Positions 53,528 to 61,265 of a stretch of DNA of 64,000 bases are shown piece after piece (position 1 is the first letter of the stretch; each line of letters opens with the position of its first letter). The DNA lies in the NCBI GenBank assembly GCA_047518265.1, contig JAKZRG010000060.1, forward strand, positions 62,001 to 126,000, written 5' to 3'. Under the pieces are notes generated by a model. That model saw only the letters and a program-made list of their open reading frames with translations. It searched no databases and was not told where the DNA came from. The translations under genes were made by a program, and so were the position numbers. Source of the stretch: Oceanospirillum sp047518265 (GTDB lineage Bacteria; Pseudomonadota; Gammaproteobacteria; Pseudomonadales; Halomonadaceae).

Positions 53528-55150
53528 ATGACAACATGCGGTGAACTGCTGACCCATTTAATGGATGCTTACGGTATTCAATACGCCATCGGTATTCCGG
53601 GCACCCATACTATCGAGCTTTACCGCGGGTTACCTTCAACCAATATCCGGCATATCACACCAAGGCATGAGCAAGGGGCTGGTTTTCTGGCGGACGGTTA
53701 TGCCCGCAGTACAGGAAAACCTGCAGCCTGCCTGACCGTTTCTGGCCCCGGGGGCTTAAATATTGCTACGGCCATGGGGCAGGCTATGCAGGATAGTGTG
53801 CCTATGCTAGTGATCTCTGCGGATAACAACACCTATGAAAAAGGCTTAGGCGAAGGTCGTTTGCACGAAACGCCAGATCTTCAACAAGCCATGAAGCAGT
53901 GTTCCCGTTGGGCCCATACGGTGATGAGAGCGGATGATCTGCCTAAAATTATGGCCCGTGCGTTTGCCATTTTTAATAGTGAACGCCCCGGCCCGGTTCA
54001 TCTTTCCATTCCTTTGGATGTGATTACCTCTGATGCTTCCCACGTAAAACCTGAAGTATGGCCAATACCTGCCCGCCCAGCACCGGCACCGGATGCCATA
54101 GAGGCCGCAGTGAACTTGTTATCTTCCGCTAAAACTCCTGTGATTGCTCTAGGTGGTGGTGCATCGGACGCCGCTGAAGTCGCAAGAAAGCTGGCTGAAC
54201 ATCTAGATGCTCCTGTGACGATTACTCATAACGCGAAAGGTATTCTGCCAGCAAATCACCCCCTGCATATACTGGGTAATCCCTCTTATCAGCCGGTAAA
54301 AGATCTCTACAACAGTGCCGACGTTATTCTGGGTATTGGTACCGAGTTTGGCGAAACCGATTATGATTTTTTCTTTAGCGGTGAATTTAATCTAGGAGAT
54401 GCCACGCTGATCCGTATTGATATCGACGCTGCCCAATTAACCCGAAATATTCGTCCTGATCTGGCTATCTGTTCTGATGCAAATTATGCCATTAAGGCTC
54501 TGTTATCCGGCTTGGAACGGGAAAATTCTCAAAGTAATCGACAGGGCGCAGCACGTACCTCCCACGTAAACCAAGCACTTAAAAAACTGGATTGTCCTCA
54601 CTACCAAGCTTTTCTTGATGCCATTTTAGAGGCCCTACCAGATCCGATTCTCATTGGCGACTCCACCCAACCCGCCTATTTTGCAGCGGCTCAATATCAT
54701 ACGACTCAACCTCGCTCTTTTGCCTCAGCGGGTACCGGTTATGGCACCTTGGGTTACGCCCTTCCCGCCGCATTTGGTGCCAAACTGGGCCAACCGGATC
54801 GTCCCGTTGTTAGCTTGAATGGCGATGGCGGTATTCAGTTTACAATTAATGAATTGGCCACCGCTGTGGAAGCCAAGATCCCCGTGGCCGTTGTTATCTG
54901 GAATAACGAACAATACGCAATGATCGCTATGAACTTCCGCGATGCGGGAATGGAACCGATTGCCTGTGATATCTATGTCCCTGACTTTCATAAAATCGCC
55001 GAAGGTTATGGTTGCCCTACCGTAAGAGTACGTAATCTGGAAGAGTTCAAGGCCGCCTTACAGCAATCACAAGATACCTCAGTGCCCACACTGATTGAAG
55101 TGATGGAGTGTGACTTTTTACCCAGTTCCCGAATGCCATCGAAACCCTAA
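53528..55150 (+). CDS. aruI: ThDP-dependent 2-ketoarginine decarboxylase-like enzyme (AruI-like)
   Basis: 540 residues, acetolactate-synthase fold. The catalytic Glu is in PRHEQGAGFLADGYA (Glu48) and the ThDP site is GDGGIQFTINELATAVEAK to VIWNN (about 432-460). The opening MTTCGELLTHLMDAYGIQYA with IGIPGTHTIELYRGL and GEGRLHETPD is what I recall of proteins annotated as 5-guanidino-2-oxopentanoate decarboxylase. P. aeruginosa AruI converts 2-ketoarginine to 4-guanidinobutanal. A general 2-oxo acid decarboxylase is the alternative. Followed by a 2-hydroxyacid dehydrogenase and an aldehyde dehydrogenase. Confidence 0.8.
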   Translation: MTTCGELLTHLMDAYGIQYAIGIPGTHTIELYRGLPSTNIRHITPRHEQGAGFLADGYARSTGKPAACLTVSGPGGLNIATAMGQAMQDSVPMLVISADNNTYEKGLGEGRLHETPDLQQAMKQCSRWAHTVMRADDLPKIMARAFAIFNSERPGPVHLSIPLDVITSDASHVKPEVWPIPARPAPAPDAIEAAVNLLSSAKTPVIALGGGASDAAEVARKLAEHLDAPVTITHNAKGILPANHPLHILGNPSYQPVKDLYNSADVILGIGTEFGETDYDFFFSGEFNLGDATLIRIDIDAAQLTRNIRPDLAICSDANYAIKALLSGLERENSQSNRQGAARTSHVNQALKKLDCPHYQAFLDAILEALPDPILIGDSTQPAYFAAAQYHTTQPRSFASAGTGYGTLGYALPAAFGAKLGQPDRPVVSLNGDGGIQFTINELATAVEAKIPVAVVIWNNEQYAMIAMNFRDAGMEPIACDIYVPDFHKIAEGYGCPTVRVRNLEEFKAALQQSQDTSVPTLIEVMECDFLPSSRMPSKP

Positions 55151-55194
55151 GGAACCACCGAAGAAGTGCTTTTGGGCTCTAAGCCCCAAGCCAA

Positions 55195-55214
55195 AGCTCT
55201 CAGTCTTAAGAGCT
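55195..55214 (+). terminator. Hairpin after the AruI-like gene
   Basis: AGCTCT (55195-55200) pairs with AGAGCT (55209-55214); a second weak stem TTGGG/CCCAA lies just before. Likely a mild attenuator inside the transcript. Confidence 0.35.
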
Positions 55215-55275
55215 AAGTTCAACTTATTTTGGTTTCGATGAGACCCGCATCAGGCCACAGTTTTTAAGGATTGTT

Positions 55276-56265
55276 ATGAATACGCGCAAAATCGTTCTAT
55301 TTAATACCGATGGTGAAGATACCCAACTGGAACAAAAGGTTTTACAAGAGGCCGGTTACGATAATTATGAGCTGGTGAAACTAACTGGCAGCGACGATAT
55401 CTTTTTTGAACAAGCCACAGATGCCGATGCCGTAGTGATCACTTATGCGGATATGAGTAAAGAGAATCTGGCCCGTTTTAAAAACCTCAGAATTATCGCC
55501 AAGTGCACCATTGGCTACGATAATGTGGATCTGCAAGCAGCAACGGCTCAAAAAGTCCACGTGACCAATGTACCGGATTACTGCGTTGAAGAAGTGGCCA
55601 CTCACACTGTTGCCTTGGCTTTAGGGGCCACCCGACGTATTCGTCAGCTGGATATTGCCGCTCACGAAGGCCGTGATGTTTTAGCCGATGGTAACTGGTA
55701 TGAAGGGCCTATTCATCGTCTGAGTACACAGGTTTATGGGATTGTCTCCTTTGGCAACATCGGCAAAACCGTTGCGCGTATGATGCAAGGACTGGGTATG
55801 GCAAAAGTGATCGCTTACGATCCCTATGCACCGCAAGAAGCCTTTGATCAATGTGGTGTAGAACGGATGGCATCTCTGGATGAGTTACTGCAAAGCGCGG
55901 ATATAATCTCCCTGCATACCCCTTTGACCTCTGATACTTACCATATGATAGGCGCGGAACAACTTAAGCTGATGAAACAACACGCCTGTTTGGTCAATGT
56001 GGGTCGTGGTGGCTTAATTGATGAAGCCGCTGCTGCCCAGGCCCTACAAACTAACGGTATTGGCAGTATTGCTACCGATGTTCTGGAAGATGAAACCTCC
56101 TTTACCAGTCCCTTAAGTAAAATCGATAACGTGATTATTACCCCTCATACCGCCTTCTACTCAGAAGAGTCTGTTGATGAGAGCCGAATCAAACCGATTC
56201 AGGAAATTATTACAGTTCTAGAAATGGATCAGCGTCCAAGATATCAGGTCAATAAAGACTGGTAG
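55276..56265 (+). CDS. D-isomer-specific 2-hydroxyacid dehydrogenase
   Basis: 329 residues. NAD-dependent oxidoreductase of the SerA/CtBP type, converting D-2-hydroxy acids and 2-oxo acids. The nucleotide site reads YGIVSFGNIGKTVARMMQGLG, which is FGNIG rather than the usual GxGxxG. The catalytic triad is present: Arg244 in VNVGRGGLID, Glu271 in DVLEDE, His291 in TPHTAFYS. Its position right after the AruI-like gene suggests oxidation of argininate to 2-ketoarginine, or the reverse. This substrate is inference. Confidence 0.87.
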   Translation: MNTRKIVLFNTDGEDTQLEQKVLQEAGYDNYELVKLTGSDDIFFEQATDADAVVITYADMSKENLARFKNLRIIAKCTIGYDNVDLQAATAQKVHVTNVPDYCVEEVATHTVALALGATRRIRQLDIAAHEGRDVLADGNWYEGPIHRLSTQVYGIVSFGNIGKTVARMMQGLGMAKVIAYDPYAPQEAFDQCGVERMASLDELLQSADIISLHTPLTSDTYHMIGAEQLKLMKQHACLVNVGRGGLIDEAAAAQALQTNGIGSIATDVLEDETSFTSPLSKIDNVIITPHTAFYSEESVDESRIKPIQEIITVLEMDQRPRYQVNKDW

Positions 56266-56343
56266 TCCATGATAGCTGGTAAGACTCCCCCTATCAGCTC
56301 CCATCTATCGAATAAAATCATGAACTAACAGAGTATCAATATC

Positions 56344-57855
56344 ATGGATCAACAGATAAAAGAAATGCTGAATCACTACAAGGTCAGCAAACAAACCTAT
56401 GACTTCCTAAATGCGGGCCATCATGGAATGTTTATTGATGGTAAGGAAATAACAGATTCCAGTACGAGTCATAAATTTACAATTGAAGACCCCAGCAATG
56501 GCCTGGTTATAGCCACTGTACCTCTAGCCAGCAAAGAAGATACAGATCTAGCGATAAAAGCGGCTAAACGCAGCTTTTACCGTGGCCCATGGGCTGAGAT
56601 GAACCCCGGTGAGCGTCAGAATCTGCTGCTTAAAATGGCCGATGTTATGGAGGAAAACCTTCAGACTCTGACAGAGATTGAAGCCATCAATGCCGGTAAA
56701 GCTATTAGTGGCTGTAAAGATGTTGATGTACAGGGCTCTATTGATATTCTGCGCTATATGGCGGGGTGGGCCACCAAAATAGAAGGGGCTACTCGTGACA
56801 CCTCATGGCCAGTAGAAAGCTTTGGTTTTACTCTGAAGCAACCGGTAGGTGTTGTGGGGGCGATTGTCCCTTGGAACTGGCCCCTAAATATGGGCTTGTG
56901 GAAATTAGCAGCACCTCTGGCGGTGGGTTGTACTGTGGTGCTAAAACCTGCGGAGCAAACGCCTCTAAGCCTGCTTTATCTGATGAAACTTTGGCAACAA
57001 GCTGGTTTACCCGATGGCGTGGTTAATATCGTTACTGGAACAGGTGAGGTTGTCGGTAGCCGACTGACCCAGCACCCGGACGTCAGAAAGGTATCTTTTA
57101 CCGGATCAACGCCTGTTGGAAAAATTGTCGGCAAAGCCGCAGTGGATCGACTGGCTCATCTGACTCTAGAACTAGGCGGTAAGTCAGCCATGGTGGCCTT
57201 TGAAGATGCCAGAATTGACGATATCGTACAGGCTGCCCATCAAAGCGTTTACTTCAACTCAGGACAGGTATGCTCCGCAGGCTCTCGCCTCTATATACAT
57301 CAATCTATTTATCAAGCCACCGTACAGGCATTGGCTGAGTCATTAAAAGAAGTGGTCATTGGTGATCCTCTTGACCCGGAAACGACTCAAGGGCCACAGA
57401 TCTCCAAACGACAGCTGGAATCCATTAGCACTTATATTCAAAAGGGTTTGGAAGAGGGCGCACAGCTAGTTTTCGGAGGAAAGGTTCTGGATCGTCCCGG
57501 TTATTATGTAGAACCGACTCTGTTTGCAGAAACCACCAATCAGATGACCATCGTTAAAGAGGAGATCTTTGGCCCGGTGCTCTGTGTACAAGCCTTTACA
57601 ACGGAAGAGGAAGCCATTGAACTGGCCAATGACAGTATCTATGGTTTAGCTGCATCGGTTTTTACTACAGATATCTCACGGGCTCTGAGAGTGGTCAAAA
57701 GATTAGAGGCAGGTAGCATCAGTGTTAATACTCATGATGCGGTAGATGTTTGTATGCCTTTTGGTGGCTGTAAACAGTCTGGCTTTGGTAAGGATATGGG
57801 GCCTGAGCAGCTAGAGTATTTTCTGGAAACTAAGTCAGTGATTGTTCAATTGTAG
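56344..57855 (+). CDS. Aldehyde dehydrogenase, candidate guanidinobutyraldehyde dehydrogenase
   Basis: 503 residues. NAD(P)-dependent. Motifs: GAIVPWNWPLNMGLWKLAAP, KVSFTGSTPVGKI, LTLELGGKSAMVAF with the catalytic Glu, and GQVCSAGSRLYIH with Cys310. Family members act on phenylacetaldehyde, aminobutyraldehydes and similar substrates. In the context of the AruI-like enzyme upstream and GbuA nearby it may oxidise 4-guanidinobutanal to 4-guanidinobutyrate, the role of KauB in P. aeruginosa. The N-terminus has about 15 extra residues. Same operon, 78 bases after the dehydrogenase. Confidence 0.86.
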   Translation: MDQQIKEMLNHYKVSKQTYDFLNAGHHGMFIDGKEITDSSTSHKFTIEDPSNGLVIATVPLASKEDTDLAIKAAKRSFYRGPWAEMNPGERQNLLLKMADVMEENLQTLTEIEAINAGKAISGCKDVDVQGSIDILRYMAGWATKIEGATRDTSWPVESFGFTLKQPVGVVGAIVPWNWPLNMGLWKLAAPLAVGCTVVLKPAEQTPLSLLYLMKLWQQAGLPDGVVNIVTGTGEVVGSRLTQHPDVRKVSFTGSTPVGKIVGKAAVDRLAHLTLELGGKSAMVAFEDARIDDIVQAAHQSVYFNSGQVCSAGSRLYIHQSIYQATVQALAESLKEVVIGDPLDPETTQGPQISKRQLESISTYIQKGLEEGAQLVFGGKVLDRPGYYVEPTLFAETTNQMTIVKEEIFGPVLCVQAFTTEEEAIELANDSIYGLAASVFTTDISRALRVVKRLEAGSISVNTHDAVDVCMPFGGCKQSGFGKDMGPEQLEYFLETKSVIVQL

Positions 57856-57929
57856 TTATCAAATTATCTGACAACCTAGTCGTCCCTTCAGAATATGACT
57901 TACAGAACTATCAGAGACTCCTTGGATCT

Positions 57930-57965
57930 ATTCCTACTCCCATACTTGCTATGGGAGTAAGGAAT
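57930..57965. terminator. Bidirectional terminator after the aldehyde dehydrogenase gene
   Basis: ATTCCTACTCCCATA (57930-57944) pairs with TATGGGAGTAAGGAAT (57950-57965) with one bulge and a five-base loop. It reaches the stop codon of the convergent GGDEF gene. Confidence 0.8.
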
Positions 57966-60241
57966 CATGGATTAGGATCAAAAGATCCTGCAACCGAGGC
58001 GGCAAAAACACAGTTACGTCCTCTATCTTTCGCTTCGTACATAGCTTCATCAGCCCGTGTAATTAGATTATCGATAGACTCACCCTTCTGATACTGCGCG
58101 ACACCAAAACTACAACTAACAGGTTTGCCAATTTCAAAATCATGTTCTGAAATGGTCATCCGAATCTTATCAGCAGTAGCGTGGGCCCGATCCAAATCAC
58201 TTTCCATCATCAGGAATATAAACTCTTCTCCTCCCCAACGAGCAAAACGATCCGTCTTACGGATATTTTTAGAGACAAGCTGAGTCAGATTTACCAATAC
58301 TTGATCACCAATAGAATGCCCCAGCGTATCATTAATATCTTTAAACTTATCGATATCAAAAAAGATCAGAGAAAGCGGCCAATCATGGCGATCTGCAAGG
58401 TTTATAAAATCTTCTAACTCCTGTCGTACCTTACGCCGGGTCAAAATTCCGGTCAGCTCATCCCGCTCTGCCAGATAGGTAATCTGTTTGTTATAACGCG
58501 CCATACTCTGGTAACGGTAGAGGGCAAAGGCAGCTAACAATGCCACACCCGCCATAACCTTCCAAACGAGGGAGTAATCCACAACCGTATTGAAATCGAC
58601 TTTGAACCATCGGTTTAGAATCTGTTCATGTTCTTCCTGAGATATAGCGCCAATAGCCTTATTGATCCCTCCAAGTAAAGCAGGCTCTTCGGTGGTAACC
58701 GCAATACTGATATCCCAGCTATCGTACAACAGATTGCTGATTGAGATGCCAGTGATTTGGTTTTCTCTTAGCTTATGGATAAGGCTGGCTTCTGCCCCAA
58801 CTAAAGCATCAACCTCTCCATTCATCACCATATGAAAACCATCCCCCATATTTGTCACAGGAACCAGCTTGGCCGCAGGATAACGATCCTGCAGAATATC
58901 GTGAAAAGCAGATAGGTCTTTTACTGCAATACGTTGATCTTTTAAGATCATATTTCGGTTTTCAGGTAGGGTCGCCACCACCGCCGGAATACTAAGATAA
59001 GGGCGGCTAAAACGTAAATAATGACTACGCTGAACGGTTTGCATCGCCCCTGCCACAAGATCGCATTGCCCTGCACGGGCCAGTTTCAGTGTTTCACGCC
59101 AAGTATTGGATGGTACTATGTTATAGCTTAATCCCACATCGCCCATGATCAACTTTAAGTAATCCGAGATCATGCCTTGATGGCCATCGTTCTGGAAGGA
59201 TTCATAAGGATGCCAATCAGGATTGATACAGGCTTTTAACGACTGGGTATTACTTAAATAAGCCTGTTCTTTCAGAGTAAGACGTAGCTGGTTACTGATA
59301 GGTTTATAGATAAAATCATCAAAATTATAATCACGATTAATGCTATTAGTTATCAAATAAACTTGCGCCATCTGGTTAAATTTATTCAGTGATAGACTGC
59401 CAAAATCTCCCTGATGATCATAAGCCAATTTTTTTAATTCCTGACCTTCAAAAATCAAAGCATCAAGCGCTTTATTTTGGCTATTGTAATGCTCTTTAAT
59501 CGTCGTTGCAGTTTCAGTGATATTGTCAAAAGCATAATGCCAGCCACGTAAAGACGCCCGATAAAAACGTTCCGTAAGCCCAGGATGTGCCTGAGTAAAT
59601 TTCCGAGAGGTAAATAGAATGTCCGAGTACATATCAAAGCCAAAATCCTTGGGATGGATAATATTGTACTCAACCCCCTCTTTTTCCATGATATAGGGTT
59701 CATTAGAGATATAAGAAGCCATAGCATCAGTGCGACCGGCAATAAGATCCTGCACATCATAGCTGTGCTTCTGCTGTTTAAAATCAGAATTTGTAATACC
59801 GGATTGCAACAACATAGCCAACAGCTCACCCACACGCTTAGCATCGTCGGTGATCATAATACTTTTATCACGCAACTCTGCGGGGCGGTAAATACCCGAT
59901 TGTTTTGTCGTTAGCAGCATCAAGGGGGATTGTTGAAAAGCAGCAAACAGCGCCACCATATTATGATCTTTTAAACCGTCGATCAGCAATGCAGAGCGCC
60001 CAACACCAAAATCTGCCCGACCTGTCACCACGGCATGATAAGGGCTTACTCCCGCCCCCATTTCAAGCAACTCAACGTCCAAACCCTCTTCTTCATAAAA
60101 GCCTTTTTGCTCTGCCATATAATAACCCGCAAACTGAAACTGGTGTTTCCATAGCAACTGCAAACGTACGGTATCAGCAGCGCTACTGGGTAAGGTATAT
60201 AGCAAAATCAAGGACAGAGAGAGCGTGAACAGCTTAGACAT
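57965..60241 (-). CDS. Periplasmic-binding-domain diguanylate cyclase (NMT1/THI5-like + SBP3 + GGDEF)
   Basis: About 758 residues from the ATG at 60241, with AGGG eight bases before it. A signal peptide (about 1-22) precedes an NMT1/THI5-like domain (about 25-240; LQLLWKHQFQFAGYYMAEQKGFYEEEG-type opening), a family 3 solute-binding domain (about 330-545), a single TM (about 560-580) and a GGDEF domain (about 590-745) with RWGGEEFIFLM. The active site looks intact, so it may make c-di-GMP. The fused binding domains suggest it senses a small nutrient, possibly a pyrimidine- or amino-acid-like compound. No EAL domain. Confidence 0.87.
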   Translation of the reverse strand: MSKLFTLSLSLILLYTLPSSAADTVRLQLLWKHQFQFAGYYMAEQKGFYEEEGLDVELLEMGAGVSPYHAVVTGRADFGVGRSALLIDGLKDHNMVALFAAFQQSPLMLLTTKQSGIYRPAELRDKSIMITDDAKRVGELLAMLLQSGITNSDFKQQKHSYDVQDLIAGRTDAMASYISNEPYIMEKEGVEYNIIHPKDFGFDMYSDILFTSRKFTQAHPGLTERFYRASLRGWHYAFDNITETATTIKEHYNSQNKALDALIFEGQELKKLAYDHQGDFGSLSLNKFNQMAQVYLITNSINRDYNFDDFIYKPISNQLRLTLKEQAYLSNTQSLKACINPDWHPYESFQNDGHQGMISDYLKLIMGDVGLSYNIVPSNTWRETLKLARAGQCDLVAGAMQTVQRSHYLRFSRPYLSIPAVVATLPENRNMILKDQRIAVKDLSAFHDILQDRYPAAKLVPVTNMGDGFHMVMNGEVDALVGAEASLIHKLRENQITGISISNLLYDSWDISIAVTTEEPALLGGINKAIGAISQEEHEQILNRWFKVDFNTVVDYSLVWKVMAGVALLAAFALYRYQSMARYNKQITYLAERDELTGILTRRKVRQELEDFINLADRHDWPLSLIFFDIDKFKDINDTLGHSIGDQVLVNLTQLVSKNIRKTDRFARWGGEEFIFLMMESDLDRAHATADKIRMTISEHDFEIGKPVSCSFGVAQYQKGESIDNLITRADEAMYEAKDRGRNCVFAASVAGSFDPNP

Positions 60242-60630
60242 CAACAAAACCCTGTTTGGCTAAGGGGTACAACTTTATATGTAGAATCAAACATTAACCA
60301 TACAAAATATACTAGACCTATTGTGTCTCATGAACAATCCATCCCTTTGTTTATGATCAAATAATTGGCAACTCTTTATTGCAATTAGCTCATAGAGTAA
60401 TTAATCGAAAAAGCTAAAGCCCTTGTTGCTATTGATGTCATAAGAATTAAATAAACTAAACCCACAGACAAAACTTTATTACAAAAGGTTGTAGTATTTT
60501 CCAGATAGCCTCTGGAGAATTTATTTTCCAGAGTCTTCTTCGTATCGAATGTGATGTTTAATAGAAAAATCATCCTAGATAACGTTATGCTCAGTAGAGA
60601 AATCTTCGCCCAAATATAGCGAGCTAAAAG
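60242..60630. promoter_or_regulatory. Divergent gap between the GGDEF sensor and kefF
   Basis: About 390 AT-rich bases without a gene. A hairpin with arms CTCTGGA (60510-60516) and TCCAGAG (60527-60533) lies about 100 bases before kefF. Promoters for both genes should be here; I cannot place them. Confidence 0.4.
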
Positions 60631-61251
60631 ATGCCAGATAAGAAAATACTGCTGCTTTTTGCCCATCCGTCCCAACGTCGATCTGAAGTGAATCGCCCCA
60701 TGTTTATGGCGGCTCAAAGGCTTGAAGGAGTGACCTGTGTGGATCTCTACGCTGAATACCCCACACTTAGAATTGACGTGGAGAAGGAACAACAGCGTCT
60801 ATTGGATCATGATGTAATTTTGTTTCAGTTTCCTTTTTACTGGTATTCAACGCCTGCCATATTGAAGGAATGGCAAGATTTAGTGTTGGAACACGGCTTT
60901 GCCTATGGAGCGGGTGGTACGGCTCTTCACGGTAAACACTTTATCTGCGCCCTTTCCGCTGGAGGTAATGAAGAAACCTATCATACGGATGGACTCAATC
61001 ATTTCACCATCCGAGAACTTCTACACCCCTTGGAACAAACCGCTCGTCTGACCGGTATGCATTATCTCCCCCCTTTTGCTATTTTCAGTAGCCGGGATGC
61101 CATAGAAGAAAACCGATTGGCACAGCATGTTGAAGAGTGGCAACAGTTACTGAAAGCACTCATCACCAATAGAATCGATATAAACAAAGCCTCAACCTTA
61201 AGCCATATTAACGACGACATTCAGTCTGTACTGCTCGCTGAAACTCACTGA
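60631..61251 (+). CDS. kefF: Flavodoxin-fold NAD(P)H oxidoreductase, KefF-like ancillary subunit
   Basis: 206 residues, NAD(P)H quinone reductase family. FAHPSQRRSEVNRPMF binds flavin phosphate, QFPFYWYSTPAILKEWQD and LSAGGNEETYHTDGLNHF are typical of KefF/KefG. In E. coli KefF and KefG are needed for full activity of the KefC and KefB potassium efflux channels. It lies 14 bases before the antiporter gene. Which of the two names applies is not certain. Confidence 0.88.
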   Translation: MPDKKILLLFAHPSQRRSEVNRPMFMAAQRLEGVTCVDLYAEYPTLRIDVEKEQQRLLDHDVILFQFPFYWYSTPAILKEWQDLVLEHGFAYGAGGTALHGKHFICALSAGGNEETYHTDGLNHFTIRELLHPLEQTARLTGMHYLPPFAIFSSRDAIEENRLAQHVEEWQQLLKALITNRIDINKASTLSHINDDIQSVLLAETH

Positions 61252-61265
61252 TTAGAGTAAATGTT

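Noticed and set aside
41864..57855. Guanidine (ykkC-type) riboswitch in the guanidino locus
   Set aside because: I did not recognise the conserved ACGR or GGACG-type elements in the intergenic regions; a covariance-model search (Infernal against Rfam) would settle this.
60385..60792. 135-codon minus-strand ORF before kefF
   Set aside because: It overlaps the KefF start on the opposite strand, and its peptide looks like random translation of AT-rich DNA.
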